Assembly (NCBI GenBank): GCA_026005175.1
Contig: BPKO01000006.1
Coordinates: 174,906 to 238,905, forward strand
Source of the DNA: Candidatus Tectimicrobiota bacterium
GTDB lineage: Bacteria > Tectomicrobia > Entotheonellia > Entotheonellales > Entotheonellaceae
Direction: 5' to 3'
Length of the DNA: 64,000 nucleotides
A program made the position numbers and the translations under genes. Under the pieces are notes generated by a model. That model saw nothing but the letters and a program-made list of their open reading frames with translations, was not told the DNA's origin and did no database searches. This document shows positions 48,695 through 57,898 of the stretch, in pieces (within the stretch, counting starts at the first letter, position 1; every line of letters begins with the position of its first letter).

Positions 48695-50131
48695 TTAGCG
48701 CGCAGGGATCAGTTGGCCGTTGCGGGCGAGGGACGTACAGCAAGCGGTCCGCTGCTTGGCGATATCGAGCGCCGCCACGCGGTAGGCTTCGGCAAGGGTA
48801 GGGAAGTTGAAGATGTGGTCGATGAAGGTATCCACTTCGCAGCCGGCCAGCAGCGCCATCTGCCCCAGGTGAATGAGCTCGGTGGCCCCTTCACCGATGA
48901 TTTGCACGCCCAGGAGGCGCCGCCCCTGGGCATCGGCCACCAGCTTGAGCAGGCCGTCGGTGATGCCGGCGATTTGCCCGCGGGCCAGTTCGTCAAAGCG
49001 CGCCCGGCCGACGAGGACTTGACCGTAGCGCTGGCGCGCCTGCTGCTCGCTGAAGCCGACACTGGCCAGCTCGGGAATGGTGTAAATGCCCACCGGGATC
49101 AACTCCGGCGGCTCTCCGAGCTCAAGGCCCAGGGCGTGGCGCACCGCCCGCCGCCCCTGTTCCATGGCGCAGGAGGCCAGCGCCGGGGGACCGATGACGT
49201 CGCCAACGGCATAGATGTGCGGCACCGCGGTACGGCAGTAGGCATCCACGGCGATGAAGCCGCGCTCGGTAAGGCGAAGGCCGGCGGCGGCAAGGTTGAG
49301 CCCTTCGACGTTGGCCACGCGGCCCAGGGCGCAAAGCGCCTTCTCGCTGCGCAGGGTCTCCCCGCTTTCCAGCGTGGTGACCACCGCCGCCAGCCCGTCC
49401 CAGGCCACGCGGGTCACCCGCTGCCCGCCAAGGAAGCGCCCGCCGCTGGCGGTAAAGCTCTGCACAAAGCGCTCGCTCAGCTCGGCATCGAGGAACCCCA
49501 GGGGTCGCGGGGCACGGTCGACCATCGTCACTTCTACCCCGAGGGCGGCAAAGATGGAAGCGTACTCGCTGGCAATGATGCCCGAGCCCAGCACCGTCAG
49601 GGAAGCGGGCAAGTAGAGCATGGAGAGCAGCGAGTCGCTGTCGAAAATGTGCTCGTGATCCACGGGGATCTCGGGAGGGGTGCGCGGCCGCGAGCCGGTG
49701 GCGATGACGATCACCTCGCCGGTGACCTGGCGGCGGGTGCCGTCAGGGGCCACCACTTCCAAGAGGGTAGGGGAGAGGAAGCGCGCCCGCCCGTGCCACT
49801 GCGCGACGCCGTTGCGCTGCAGCTGGTCGTGCATGAAGCGCTCGTGCGCCTGCACCACTTGGCGCAGGCGGCTGGTGAGCGTGGCCACCGCGATTTCCGG
49901 ATGCAGGCGCAGGTCGAAGAAGCCGGCACAGCGCTGCCGGAAGCCGGCCAGCGACACGGCCGTCTCCCGCAGGGTCTTGCTGGGAATGGTGCCGTAGTGC
50001 ACGCAGGCCCCCCCGACGCGGGAGCCCTGCTCGATGATCACCACCCGCCGCCCGGCCTTGGCTCCCTGGATGGCCGCCTTCTGGCCGGCAGGCCCGCTGC
50101 CGATTACCACCACGTCAAAGCGCTCGGGCAT
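48695..50131 (-). CDS. sthA: Soluble pyridine nucleotide transhydrogenase (SthA-type flavoprotein)
   Basis: A 478-residue FAD disulfide-reductase-fold protein. FAD loop VVVIGSGPAGQKAA; the active-site region reads GGACVHYGTIPSKTLRE with a single cysteine, as in SthA (CTHWGTIPSK) and unlike dihydrolipoamide dehydrogenase, which has two. NAD loop VLGSGIIASEYASIFAALG; VDAYCRTAVPHIYAVGDVIG. It exchanges reducing equivalents between NADPH and NAD+. The upstream HDOD gene overlaps it by one base (TGATG), so the two are translationally coupled. Confidence 0.92.
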   Translation of the reverse strand: MPERFDVVVIGSGPAGQKAAIQGAKAGRRVVIIEQGSRVGGACVHYGTIPSKTLRETAVSLAGFRQRCAGFFDLRLHPEIAVATLTSRLRQVVQAHERFMHDQLQRNGVAQWHGRARFLSPTLLEVVAPDGTRRQVTGEVIVIATGSRPRTPPEIPVDHEHIFDSDSLLSMLYLPASLTVLGSGIIASEYASIFAALGVEVTMVDRAPRPLGFLDAELSERFVQSFTASGGRFLGGQRVTRVAWDGLAAVVTTLESGETLRSEKALCALGRVANVEGLNLAAAGLRLTERGFIAVDAYCRTAVPHIYAVGDVIGPPALASCAMEQGRRAVRHALGLELGEPPELIPVGIYTIPELASVGFSEQQARQRYGQVLVGRARFDELARGQIAGITDGLLKLVADAQGRRLLGVQIIGEGATELIHLGQMALLAGCEVDTFIDHIFNFPTLAEAYRVAALDIAKQRTACCTSLARNGQLIPAR

Positions 50132-50997
50132 CAGGCAAAGGCCTCCACCAGCTGCAGCATCGCCTCGCGCTTGGCGAGCAGACTCTCAACGTCTTCGGGA
50201 TAAAAGTCCAGCTCGGGCAGCACCGGGTGCTGCCGTACGCTTTCCACGTCAAAGACCTCGGGCTGCAGCAAGTGATAAGAGAGGACATCGGCGAGGCGGG
50301 TGATCATGACCGCCTCGTTGCACGCCGGCGTCACCAGGTACTCGTGGTGGTAGGCAATGCTCTCGATGACGTGCGGCGGCAGTTCCCAGCGGCGCGCCAG
50401 CCGCTCGCCCACCCGGGTGTGGTACGCCTCAAGAAGCGCCTCCACGATACCCGGCTCGAGGAAAGCGCCGCACGCTTTCTGCACGTCGACCAGCGCCTGC
50501 AAGATGACCGGCTTGCCCACGTCGTGCAGCAGGCCGCAGAGAAAGGCCCCTTCCACGTTGCTGCGCCGCATGCGGGCGATTTCCTTGGCATAGGCGGCAG
50601 CGCCCACGGCGTGCCGCCACAAGGCCCGCAGCTCGCACTCGTAGCCGGGGACGTCAAAAACGCGGCTCTGCAGGGCAACGGCAAAGACGATCTCGCAGAG
50701 CTGGGCAATCCCCAGGCGGCTCACCGCCTGCTGCAACGAGACGATGGGCATGCGCGGCAAATAAGCGGGCGAGTTGGCCACGCGCAGCACGTGTCCGGCC
50801 AGGGCCTGGTCGCGGTGAATCAGGGTGGCGAGCTTGCGCGCATCGGTCTCGTCGGCGGTGCTCAGCTCCAGCACTTCCCAGACCACGTCGGGCAAAAGCG
50901 GCAGCTCGAGCTCCTCGCCCTCTAGGCGGCGCAAGAGGGCGGTGCGCACCTCGGCGGGCAGGGCGGCCACTTCCTGAACAAGCGCGCTTTCGTGCAT
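50131..50997 (-). CDS. HDOD domain protein
   Basis: A 288-residue protein containing an HDOD domain (about 30-230): LPLLPDVVWEVLELS, HVLRVANSPAYLPRMPI, VSLQQAVSRLGIAQLCEIVFA, then FLCGLLHDVGKPVIL and IAYHHEY, where HD and HH resemble remnants of HD hydrolases. ATG 50997 with AGGGAGA upstream is chosen over 51057. HDOD proteins act in signalling; here the gene is coupled to sthA, with no obvious functional link. Confidence 0.88.
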   Translation of the reverse strand: MHESALVQEVAALPAEVRTALLRRLEGEELELPLLPDVVWEVLELSTADETDARKLATLIHRDQALAGHVLRVANSPAYLPRMPIVSLQQAVSRLGIAQLCEIVFAVALQSRVFDVPGYECELRALWRHAVGAAAYAKEIARMRRSNVEGAFLCGLLHDVGKPVILQALVDVQKACGAFLEPGIVEALLEAYHTRVGERLARRWELPPHVIESIAYHHEYLVTPACNEAVMITRLADVLSYHLLQPEVFDVESVRQHPVLPELDFYPEDVESLLAKREAMLQLVEAFA

Positions 50998-51297
50998 GAT
51001 GGCGGTTCTCCCTCGACGGCGTGATGGCGGTCTCTGTCGTATGCATCGGCAGCGCAAGCGGAGAACTTGAGGAAGTGGCCGCTTCCTCAGCGCCGGACGC
51101 GAAAGCGCTCCCCACAGGTTAAGCGCACCTCAGGCTCTTCCGGCGGCAGCGAGCCCCCGTATGACCTCTGCGGCCGGGGTTATCCAGCCAAACTTCATGG
51201 CGAAGTTCTTCAGCGTGGCCGCGTGCAGGTCGGGCGCAAACAACGACACGGCATCGGCGACGAGGGTGGTCAGGGAGCCGTGGTGGAAGGCTTCACT
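50998..51297. other. Intergenic region with inverted repeat
   Basis: No gene is supported in these 300 bases. An 8-base inverted repeat (TGAGGAAG at 51068-51075, CTTCCTCA at 51082-51089) with a 6-base loop could be an operator for the HDOD gene or a weak terminator for the NitT-type operon. Confidence 0.45.
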
Positions 51298-52071
51298 CTA
51301 CAGCTGGCGCACCTGCGTTTCCACGTGCCAGTGGAGCAGCAGGCGGCGCGTCCAGGCAACAACGCGCATGGTACCGTAGCCAAGCAGGGAGACGGTGACG
51401 ATGCCGGCAAAGACGCCGCGCGAATCGGCAAAGCGCTGCGCCAGCATCATGGCGTCGCCCAGACCGCCGCCGCCCAGCAGCATCTCCGTCACAAAGACGA
51501 CAATAAAGCAGATGGGCAGGGCGATCTGGGCGCCGTTGAGCACCTGGGGCAGGGCGGCGGGCAGCACCACTTTCCACAGCAGCCGCACCTCACCAGTGCC
51601 CAGGTTGCGGGCCGACCACAGCAGGGAGCGGTCGACCCCCAAGGCCCCAAGATAGGTGGCGCTCAGAATGGGGAAGATGCCTTCCAGGGTGGCCATGGCG
51701 ATCTTGGGCAGCTCGTGCAGGCCAAACCAGAGCATAAAGACCTGGACAAAGACGATTTTGGGGGCCGGAAAGCCCACCGCCAGCAGCGGCTCGCAGAACC
51801 AGCGCACGCCGCGCACCCGCCCCATGGCCAGCCCCAGGGGCACGGCGATGAGCAGGGCAAGGGCAAAGCTGACGAGCGTGCGGTAGAGGCTCAGCGCCAG
51901 GTGCCAGGCCAAGTCACCGGCCAGCAGCTGCTGCCCCAGGCGCCAGGCAATGGCCGAAGGGGCCGGCAGCAGAAAGGGGGTTACCAGCCCGGCGCGGCAC
52001 ACCCCTTCCCAAGCCAGCAGCAGCCCGTAGACGGTTGCCGCCGGCGAGAGCCCGCGCCACAGGCGCCTCAC
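51298..52071 (-). CDS. NitT/TauT-type ABC transporter permease 2
   Basis: A 257-residue SsuC/TauC-type permease beginning with GTG at 52071, which overlaps the upstream permease stop as GTGA. Blocks: PSAIAWRLGQQLLAGDL, LALLIAVPLGLAMGRVRGVRW, FGLHELPKIAMATLEGIFPIL and LLWKVVLPAALPQVLNGAQIALPI. It likely forms a heterodimer with the preceding permease. It is the last gene of a complete four-gene importer. Confidence 0.9.
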   Translation of the reverse strand: MRRLWRGLSPAATVYGLLLAWEGVCRAGLVTPFLLPAPSAIAWRLGQQLLAGDLAWHLALSLYRTLVSFALALLIAVPLGLAMGRVRGVRWFCEPLLAVGFPAPKIVFVQVFMLWFGLHELPKIAMATLEGIFPILSATYLGALGVDRSLLWSARNLGTGEVRLLWKVVLPAALPQVLNGAQIALPICFIVVFVTEMLLGGGGLGDAMMLAQRFADSRGVFAGIVTVSLLGYGTMRVVAWTRRLLLHWHVETQVRQL

Positions 52072-52823
52072 CGCCCTTCCTCCAGGTGCCAGACGAGCAG
52101 GCGGCGCATGCCCTGTACGTAGAGGCGATCGGCCCCAAAGCCCAGCAGCACCACGGTGAGCACCACGGCAAACATCTCCTCGTAAGCGCCGCTTTCCCCC
52201 AGAAAGAAGCACAAGTAGCCCAGCCCCGCCCGCGCCGCCAGGATCTCGGAAGTCACCAGCAAAATAAACGAAATGGAAAGTGCCATGCGGATACCGCCGA
52301 GGATGTCGGGCAGCGCCGCTGGCACAATGACCCGCCACAGCAAGCGGTGGCGCGGCGTGCCCAGGTTGGTGGCTGACCACAGCAGGTAGGGGTCGACGCC
52401 ACGGGCGCCGTTGAGGCTGCTGATGACCACGGGAATGAGGCAGCCCACGAAAATCACCGCGATTTTCGAGGCATGGCCGATGCCCAGCCAGAGCATGAAC
52501 ACCGGGATGAGGGCCTGCTTGGGCACGGGATAGCTGAGGGCCAGCAGCGGCTCGCAGGCGCGGCGCAGGCGGGGAACCCAGGCCATGCCGATGCCCAGCG
52601 GCACGCCCACGGCGACGCTGAGGGAAAATCCCGTGGCTTCACGCCACAGCGAGGTAACAAGGTGCGGCAGCAGATCGCCTCCCCACCAGAAGGCCGCCCA
52701 GCGTTCGAGCACGCGGTCAAGCGGCGGCAGCACTTCCGGAGGCAGCAGGCCGCCGCGGGTGAGCCCTTCCCACAGCAGCGCCAGGACGAGCAGCGGCACG
52801 CCGCGCCAGAGCCGCCCGCCCAC
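52068..52823 (-). CDS. NitT/TauT-type ABC transporter permease 1
   Basis: A 251-residue permease of the SsuC/TauC/NrtB class: PLDRVLERWAAFWW, VGVPLGIGMAWVPRLRRACEP, WLGIGHASKIAVIFVGCLIPV and LLWRVIVPAALPDILGGIRMAL. It is distinct in sequence from permease 2, so the channel is probably heterodimeric. It starts 12 bases after the ATPase gene. Confidence 0.93.
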   Translation of the reverse strand: MGGRLWRGVPLLVLALLWEGLTRGGLLPPEVLPPLDRVLERWAAFWWGGDLLPHLVTSLWREATGFSLSVAVGVPLGIGMAWVPRLRRACEPLLALSYPVPKQALIPVFMLWLGIGHASKIAVIFVGCLIPVVISSLNGARGVDPYLLWSATNLGTPRHRLLWRVIVPAALPDILGGIRMALSISFILLVTSEILAARAGLGYLCFFLGESGAYEEMFAVVLTVVLLGFGADRLYVQGMRRLLVWHLEEGR

Positions 52824-52835
52824 TTCGCCGCCTCC

Positions 52836-53627
52836 TTACTCACCCAGCGCCGCGCTTTTTTCCACTTCCTCGCGCACCAGCGCCCACACGGCGTTGGCTT
52901 TGGCCACCAGCTCTTCGGATTCGAGCAGCTCGTGGCGCCGCGCTGCTGCCGACAGGCGGGTGTCGACAATGGCCTTGATGCGGCCGGGCCGCGCCGTCAT
53001 CACCGCCACCCGGTCGGCCAGGTAGACCGCCTCGCGCACGTCGTGGGTCACAAAAACCACCGTCTTTTTCTTGCGCTCCCACAGCGCAAGCAGCTCTTCC
53101 TGCATCAGGCGACGCGTCTGGGCATCAAGGGCCCCAAAGGGCTCGTCCATGAGCAGCACCGCCGGGTCAAGGGCCAGGGTGCGGGCAATGGCCACGCGCT
53201 GCTTCATGCCGCCCGAGAGCTGGTGCGGGTAGCTGTTTTCGAAGCCGGTGAGCTTCATCTGCGCGATGTAGTGGCGGGCGAGGCGCTCACGTTCGGCTCG
53301 CGGTACCTTGCGCTCTTCCAGGCCGTAAAGGATGTTGCCTTTTACCGTCTTCCAGGGAAAGAGGGCAAAGTGCTGGAAGACGATGCCACAGTCGCGCTGC
53401 GGGCCGCGAATCGGCCGCCCGTCAAGAAGGAGCTCGCCGGCCGTGGCATCGAGAAAGCCGGCCATCAGGTAAAGCAGCGTGCTCTTGCCACAGCCGCTGG
53501 GGCCAACGATGGCCAGAAACTCGTTCTCGTAGACCTGCAAGTCGAGGCCGGCCAGGGCGGGCACCGCCTCCCCTTTATCCCGCGGGTAGACTTTGTACAG
53601 GCCGCGCGCCTCGATTTTGACCGCCAC
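52836..53627 (-). CDS. NitT/TauT-type ABC transporter ATP-binding protein
   Basis: A 263-residue ABC ATPase: Walker [11 protein letters not shown]-loop in [15 protein letters not shown], signature [16 protein letters not shown], Walker [17 protein letters not shown] and the H-loop [15 protein letters not shown]. The last feature set is typical of SsuB/TauB/NrtD. It powers the two adjacent permeases. Confidence 0.96.
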   Translation of the reverse strand: MAVKIEARGLYKVYPRDKGEAVPALAGLDLQVYENEFLAIVGPSGCGKSTLLYLMAGFLDATAGELLLDGRPIRGPQRDCGIVFQHFALFPWKTVKGNILYGLEERKVPRAERERLARHYIAQMKLTGFENSYPHQLSGGMKQRVAIARTLALDPAVLLMDEPFGALDAQTRRLMQEELLALWERKKKTVVFVTHDVREAVYLADRVAVMTARPGRIKAIVDTRLSAAARRHELLESEELVAKANAVWALVREEVEKSAALGE

Positions 53628-53636
53628 GCGCCCCCC

Positions 53637-54647
53637 TCACTGGCCGGCGAGCCGCTTTTTGGCCTCACGGACAAAGGAAAGGTCGAGGTAGGGCCGAAGG
53701 TCGAGCCGCCGCGGAATAAAGCCCATCTCGTAGAGCACGTCCACGTTGCCCTGCAGCATGGCGGCATCGACCAAGCCATCGGGATCCCGGTAGTAGTCCT
53801 CGGCGGTGAGGAACCAGTCGGCAAAGGCGGCTTCGGGGCGCTTGGTGAAGGCCGCGGCCAGCCGCACCGCTTCTTCGCGGTGGGCCGGGTCGAGCATCCA
53901 GCGCCAGAAAATGAGGAAGTCGGTAAAGAAGTCCTGCACCACCTCGCGGTGCTGCTGCAAGAACGCCGTGCGCCCCACAAGAAACACCAGCTGCGTGGGG
54001 CCCATGGCCTGCGCCACGTCGAAAATGGGGCGAATGCCGCCCTTGCGGCTGGCGATGCTCCAGAAGGGCTGCACCAGGCAGGCAGCGTCAATTTTGCCCT
54101 GGCGCAGCATGGCTTCCTGGTGGGGAAAGGCCACTTCCACGATGCGGTAGTCGCGCTTGTCGAGCAGGCCGTGCTTTTTTAGCATCACCCGCAAGGCAAG
54201 GTCGACGGCGGTGCCAAAGGCGTTGATGCCGATGGTTTTGCCGCGCAAGTCGGCGACGGTCTTGATGTCCGAGTCCTCGCGCACCGCCCACTTGTCGGCA
54301 AAGTGGCCAGGAACGCCCGACTTGAGATCCTCGGCGAGGATCCGGAGGTCAAGGCCGGCATTGAGCACCGCCAGGGCAAAGCTCGAGTAAGCGAGGTTGC
54401 CCAGGTCGAGCTGCCCGGCGGCAAAGGCGGTGATCATCGGCGAGGTGCCGCGGAAGCGAATCAGCTCTACCGTGTACGACTTGCCATAGTGCTTGAGGAT
54501 GTCGGTCTTCTGCCCGAACAGCGAAATGAGCTCGAGTGCCGGTACCGTGTACGAAATGCGGATGGGGAGGGGGTCGGCCGCGGCCGGCCGCAGCCCTGCC
54601 CACAGCAGGAAGCCAACAACGAGCCCGCAGATCCCGCGCCATGCCAT
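53637..54647 (-). CDS. NitT/TauT-type ABC substrate-binding protein
   Basis: A 336-residue exported protein with a Sec signal (residues 1-24, ending RPAAA) and the NMT1/SsuA-like fold: FRGTSPMITAFAAGQLDLGN, LRGKTIGINAFGTAVDLALR, EVAFPHQEAMLRQGKIDAAC. ATG 54647 is preceded by GAGGAGG. Ligands of this family include sulfonates, nitrate, thiamine precursors and aromatic acids; the specificity here is unknown. It is first in the operon. Confidence 0.92.
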   Translation of the reverse strand: MAWRGICGLVVGFLLWAGLRPAAADPLPIRISYTVPALELISLFGQKTDILKHYGKSYTVELIRFRGTSPMITAFAAGQLDLGNLAYSSFALAVLNAGLDLRILAEDLKSGVPGHFADKWAVREDSDIKTVADLRGKTIGINAFGTAVDLALRVMLKKHGLLDKRDYRIVEVAFPHQEAMLRQGKIDAACLVQPFWSIASRKGGIRPIFDVAQAMGPTQLVFLVGRTAFLQQHREVVQDFFTDFLIFWRWMLDPAHREEAVRLAAAFTKRPEAAFADWFLTAEDYYRDPDGLVDAAMLQGNVDVLYEMGFIPRRLDLRPYLDLSFVREAKKRLAGQ

Positions 54648-54676
54648 GGCAGTCCCTCCTCGCAGCGGGTGACCGG

Positions 54677-54706
54677 TTGCGCGCACGCGCCAGCCCAGTG
54701 TATACC
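54677..54706 (+). promoter_or_regulatory. Candidate promoter of the cheR-like gene
   Basis: TTGCGC (54677-54682), an 18-base spacer and TATACC (54701-54706) lie 46 bases before the start codon, in the divergent gap with the NitT-type importer. Confidence 0.45.
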
Positions 54707-54752
54707 ACGCGGTGGCGATGTCAATGGGCGGGTCTTGCCCGGAGGCGGGCAC

Positions 54753-55565
54753 ATGCGCGATGCCGAGTGCGTGGCCTTTCTGCGCTGGGCGCTGCCGCAG
54801 CTGCACTTGCACTGGCCGGGGTTTCGCCGCGTGCGGCGCCAGGTGTGCAAGCGCCTCGCGCGGCGCCTGCGCGCCCTGGGGCTCGGCGAGGTGGCGCAGT
54901 ACCGGCAGTACTTGCTGGCGCAGCCGCAGGAGTGGGCGGTACTCGACCGCCTCTGCCACATCAGCATCTCGCGCTTTTACCGCGACGCCGAGGTCTTTGC
55001 GGCCCTCGCGTCGCCGCTGGCGGCGCTGGCCTGCCAGGCGCAGCAGCAAGGAGAACGCACGCTGTGGTGCTGGAGCGCCGGCTGCGCTTCCGGGGAAGAG
55101 GCGTACAGCCTGGTGCTGCTGTGGGCCTTTGTGCTGCAAGGGCGCTTCCCGGCGCTGCGCCTGCGGGTAGTGGCCACCGACGCCGACGTGGCGCTCTTGC
55201 GCCGCGCGCGCCGCGCTTGCTACCCGGCGAGCAGCGTGCGCGGCCTGCCGCCGGCGTGGCAAGCGCAGGCGTTTGCTCCCTGCCGCGGCGGCTTCTGCCT
55301 GCGCCCTGCTTACCGCGACCCGGTGCTGCTGTGCGCCCAGGACTTGCGCTGCGACGCACCGCAGCGGCGCTTCTGGCTCATCCTTTGCCGCAACGTGGCC
55401 TTTACGTACTTCGTGCCGGCGCTGCAGCGCGAGGTGCTGCGGCGCCTCGTCACGCACCTCTTTGCCGGCGGCCTGCTGCTCATCGGCGCCCGCGAGGCCC
55501 TGCCGGTGGCCTGCCCTGAGCTTGCCGCAGTGGAGGGGGTGCCGGGGCTTTTCCGCCGCCGCTGA
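54753..55565 (+). CDS. CheR-like protein-glutamate O-methyltransferase
   Basis: A 270-residue protein: an N-terminal helical CheR domain, SISRFYRDAEVFAAL, the SAM loop CWSAGCASGEEAYSL, VVATDADVALLRRARRA and ILCRNVAFTYF. These match CheR, which methylates chemoreceptor glutamates with SAM. No chemoreceptor, CheB or CheA gene lies in the window. It is unusually rich in Cys, Arg and Leu. ATG 54753 follows a GGAGGCGG-type ribosome site. Confidence 0.88.
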   Translation: MRDAECVAFLRWALPQLHLHWPGFRRVRRQVCKRLARRLRALGLGEVAQYRQYLLAQPQEWAVLDRLCHISISRFYRDAEVFAALASPLAALACQAQQQGERTLWCWSAGCASGEEAYSLVLLWAFVLQGRFPALRLRVVATDADVALLRRARRACYPASSVRGLPPAWQAQAFAPCRGGFCLRPAYRDPVLLCAQDLRCDAPQRRFWLILCRNVAFTYFVPALQREVLRRLVTHLFAGGLLLIGAREALPVACPELAAVEGVPGLFRRR

Positions 55566-55570
55566 ACCCC

Positions 55571-57013
55571 TTACGGCCAGATGCCAAGCTGCTCATAAGC
55601 CACCACCACTTTCTGCAAGCCGCAAACAAAGGCAGCGGTGCGCATGTCCTCAATGCCGTGGCGCTCCATGGTGGCCAGGATCTGCTGCAGCCCCTGGCTC
55701 ATGGTTTCTTCGAGGCCCGAGTTGACCAGCTCCAGCTCGTCGATGCCGTGCAGCACTTCCTCGCGCAGCGCTGCGGGGAAGGTGCCGCCGGTGAGGGCTT
55801 CGATGCCGGCGATGAGGCGCCGCTGCGTCTGGATGCCGACGCGCTTGGCCATGCGGCCAAAGCGCATGTGGGAGAGGTTCTTCACCCACTCGAAGTAGCT
55901 CACCGTAACGCCGCCGGCGTTGGCAAAGACGTCGGGAATGATCACCTTGCCGCGGCGGCGCAGGATGAGGTCGGCTTCGGGGGTGGTGGGGCTGTTGGCC
56001 GCTTCAACGATGAGCGGCGCTTTGATGCGCGGCGCGTTGGCCGCCGTGAGCTGGTTTTCCACCGCCGCCGGCACCAGGATGTCGCAGTCAAGCTCCAGGC
56101 AAGCGCCGGGGCTGTCAAAGGTGGTGGCGTCGGGAAAGCCGCGGATGCTGCCGGTGTGCGCGCGCCAGGCCAGCACGTTGTCGACGTTGAGCCCCTCAGG
56201 GGCATAAAGACTGCCGTCGGACTCACCGATGCCCACGATGCGGGCCCCGGCCTGCTGGGCAAAGCGGGCGAAGTGGCTGCCCACGTTGCCTAGCCCCTGC
56301 ACCACGAGGCGCTTGCCTTCGAGGTCGCCGCTTAGCCCCGTGGACTGAAGCAGCTCCGGGTGGCGGAAGCACTCTTGCAGCACGTAGAGCACGCCGCGGC
56401 CCGTGGCTTCGCGGCGGCCGCGGATGCCGCCCAGGGTCACCGGCTTGCCGGTGACACAGGCCATGTTGTCGATGCCGGTGGGGTGCAGCATGTTGTAGGT
56501 ATCGGCAATCCAGGCCATCTCACGCTCGCCCGTGCCCAAATCGGGCGCCGGCACGTCGACGCCGGGGCCGATGAAGTTCTTGCGCACCAGTTCGGCGGTG
56601 TAGCGGCGCGTGATGCGCTCGAGTTCTTCGGCTTCGTAAGCGCGCGGGTCAAGCGCGATGCCCCCTTTGGCGCCGCCAAACGGCACGTCGACGATGGCGC
56701 ACTTGAGGGTCATGATCGCCGCCAGGGCAGCGACTTCGTCGGCGTCAAGCTGTGGGGCAAAGCGAATGCCACCTTTGGTAGGCAGGCGGTGCTGCGAGTG
56801 CTGGGCGCGAAAGCCCTGAAACAGCTGCACTTTGCCGCGAATGCGCACGGGAAACTGGAACGCGTAAAGATGGTGGCAGACGCGGATGTTCTCAAGCAGG
56901 TCGGGCGGCGCTTTGACGTAGCGTGCCGCCCGGGCGAAGGTGGTGTTAAAGCCTTCGAGCATGGAAGGGCCGTGCTTGCGCGACCCAGAACCGCCGCGGC
57001 GCCCGTTTGGCAT
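55571..57013 (-). CDS. gdhA: Glutamate dehydrogenase (Glu/Leu/Phe/Val dehydrogenase family)
   Basis: A 480-residue GDH. GGIRFAPQLDADEVAALAAIMTLK-type region with the substrate lysines, DVPFGGAKGGI, IGPGVDVPAPDLGTGEREMAW, VTGKPVTLGGIRGRREATG, the NAD loop VVQGLGNVGSH, and DVFANAGGVTVSYFEW. It interconverts glutamate with 2-oxoglutarate and ammonia. The start at 57013 has AAGGAG upstream; an internal Met (MLEGFN, residue 18) is an alternative. Convergent with the cheR-like gene. Confidence 0.95.
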   Translation of the reverse strand: MPNGRRGGSGSRKHGPSMLEGFNTTFARAARYVKAPPDLLENIRVCHHLYAFQFPVRIRGKVQLFQGFRAQHSQHRLPTKGGIRFAPQLDADEVAALAAIMTLKCAIVDVPFGGAKGGIALDPRAYEAEELERITRRYTAELVRKNFIGPGVDVPAPDLGTGEREMAWIADTYNMLHPTGIDNMACVTGKPVTLGGIRGRREATGRGVLYVLQECFRHPELLQSTGLSGDLEGKRLVVQGLGNVGSHFARFAQQAGARIVGIGESDGSLYAPEGLNVDNVLAWRAHTGSIRGFPDATTFDSPGACLELDCDILVPAAVENQLTAANAPRIKAPLIVEAANSPTTPEADLILRRRGKVIIPDVFANAGGVTVSYFEWVKNLSHMRFGRMAKRVGIQTQRRLIAGIEALTGGTFPAALREEVLHGIDELELVNSGLEETMSQGLQQILATMERHGIEDMRTAAFVCGLQKVVVAYEQLGIWP

Positions 57014-57088
57014 GGCGTGGCACTCCTTCTGCGCGGGACTGCGGTTTTGGCAATTATAGCCAGCCGCTCAGGCGCTTTGCCGCCCCGC

Positions 57089-57868
57089 TTAGTGCATGAC
57101 GAAGCCGCCGCAGACGGTAAAGCACTGCCCGGTCATGCCCGAGGACTCGTCGCTGGCGAGAAAGACGGCCACGCTGGCAATCTCTTCGGGCTGGATCACC
57201 CGTCCCAACGGAATCTGCTGCGTGTACCACCGCTCGGCTTCGGCATAGGAGGTGCCTTCGGCTTCGGCCTTGGCGGCAATGACGCGGCTGAGGCGCTCGC
57301 CGGCCGTGGTGCCCGGACACAGGCAGTTGACGCGGATATTGTAGCGGCCCACCTCGGCGGCCAGGGCGTGGTTGAGGCCGATCATCCCCCACTTGGAGGC
57401 GGCGTAAGGGGCACGGCGCGGGTAGCCAATGCGGCCGGCCACGGAGCCGATGTTGAGGATCACGCCCTGGCGCCGCTGCCGCATGTCCTGCAAGGCGTAC
57501 TTGGCGCAGAGAAAGGCGCCACGGAGGTTGACGTTGAGCGTCTCGTCCCACTCCGTTGCGCTCAGGTCCGCCACTTCTTTGGTAGGACCGGCAATGCCGG
57601 CATTGTTGACCAGGATGTCGACGCGGCCAAAGGCCGCGAGGCAGGCCTGGACCATGGCGCGCACCTCGTCTTCCTGCGACACGTCGGTGGGCTGCACCAG
57701 GGCGCGCCGCCCCAGGGCCTGCACTTCGCGGGCCGTTTCTTCCAAGCGCGAGCGGTTGCGAGCCGCCAGTACCAAGTCGGCCCCTTCGCGGGCAAAGGCC
57801 AGGGCAATGGCACGGCCGATGCCGTAGCCGCCGCCGGTGACGATGGCAATGCGATGTTGCAAGCGCAT
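57089..57868 (-). CDS. Short-chain dehydrogenase/reductase
   Basis: A 259-residue classical SDR: NAD(P) loop VTGGGYGIGRA, NNAGIAG, the active-site Ser in NIGSVAG, YAASK with Tyr and Lys, and the C-terminal LASDESSGMTGQCFTVCGG. The substrate is unknown. It follows livF by 30 bases and is probably the last gene of the liv operon. Confidence 0.94.
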   Translation of the reverse strand: MRLQHRIAIVTGGGYGIGRAIALAFAREGADLVLAARNRSRLEETAREVQALGRRALVQPTDVSQEDEVRAMVQACLAAFGRVDILVNNAGIAGPTKEVADLSATEWDETLNVNLRGAFLCAKYALQDMRQRRQGVILNIGSVAGRIGYPRRAPYAASKWGMIGLNHALAAEVGRYNIRVNCLCPGTTAGERLSRVIAAKAEAEGTSYAEAERWYTQQIPLGRVIQPEEIASVAVFLASDESSGMTGQCFTVCGGFVMH

Positions 57869-57898
57869 GGCGTGCTCCTTCGCGTTTGGCGCCGCAGC

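Noticed and set aside
48695..50131. Dihydrolipoamide dehydrogenase or mercuric reductase
   Set aside because: The active-site region contains a single cysteine in CVHYGTIPSK, lacking the second redox cysteine these enzymes need; this fits SthA.
51068..51089. Inverted repeat between the HDOD gene and the NitT-type permease as a strong terminator
   Set aside because: The stem is only 8 base pairs and no T-tract follows on either strand, so only a weak regulatory or terminator role is noted.
51067..52122. Long plus-strand ORF across the NitT-type permeases
   Set aside because: It is the mirror of minus-strand permease genes with clear membrane and EAA-loop motifs; the plus-strand translation is low-complexity Gln/Gly/His/Arg-rich.
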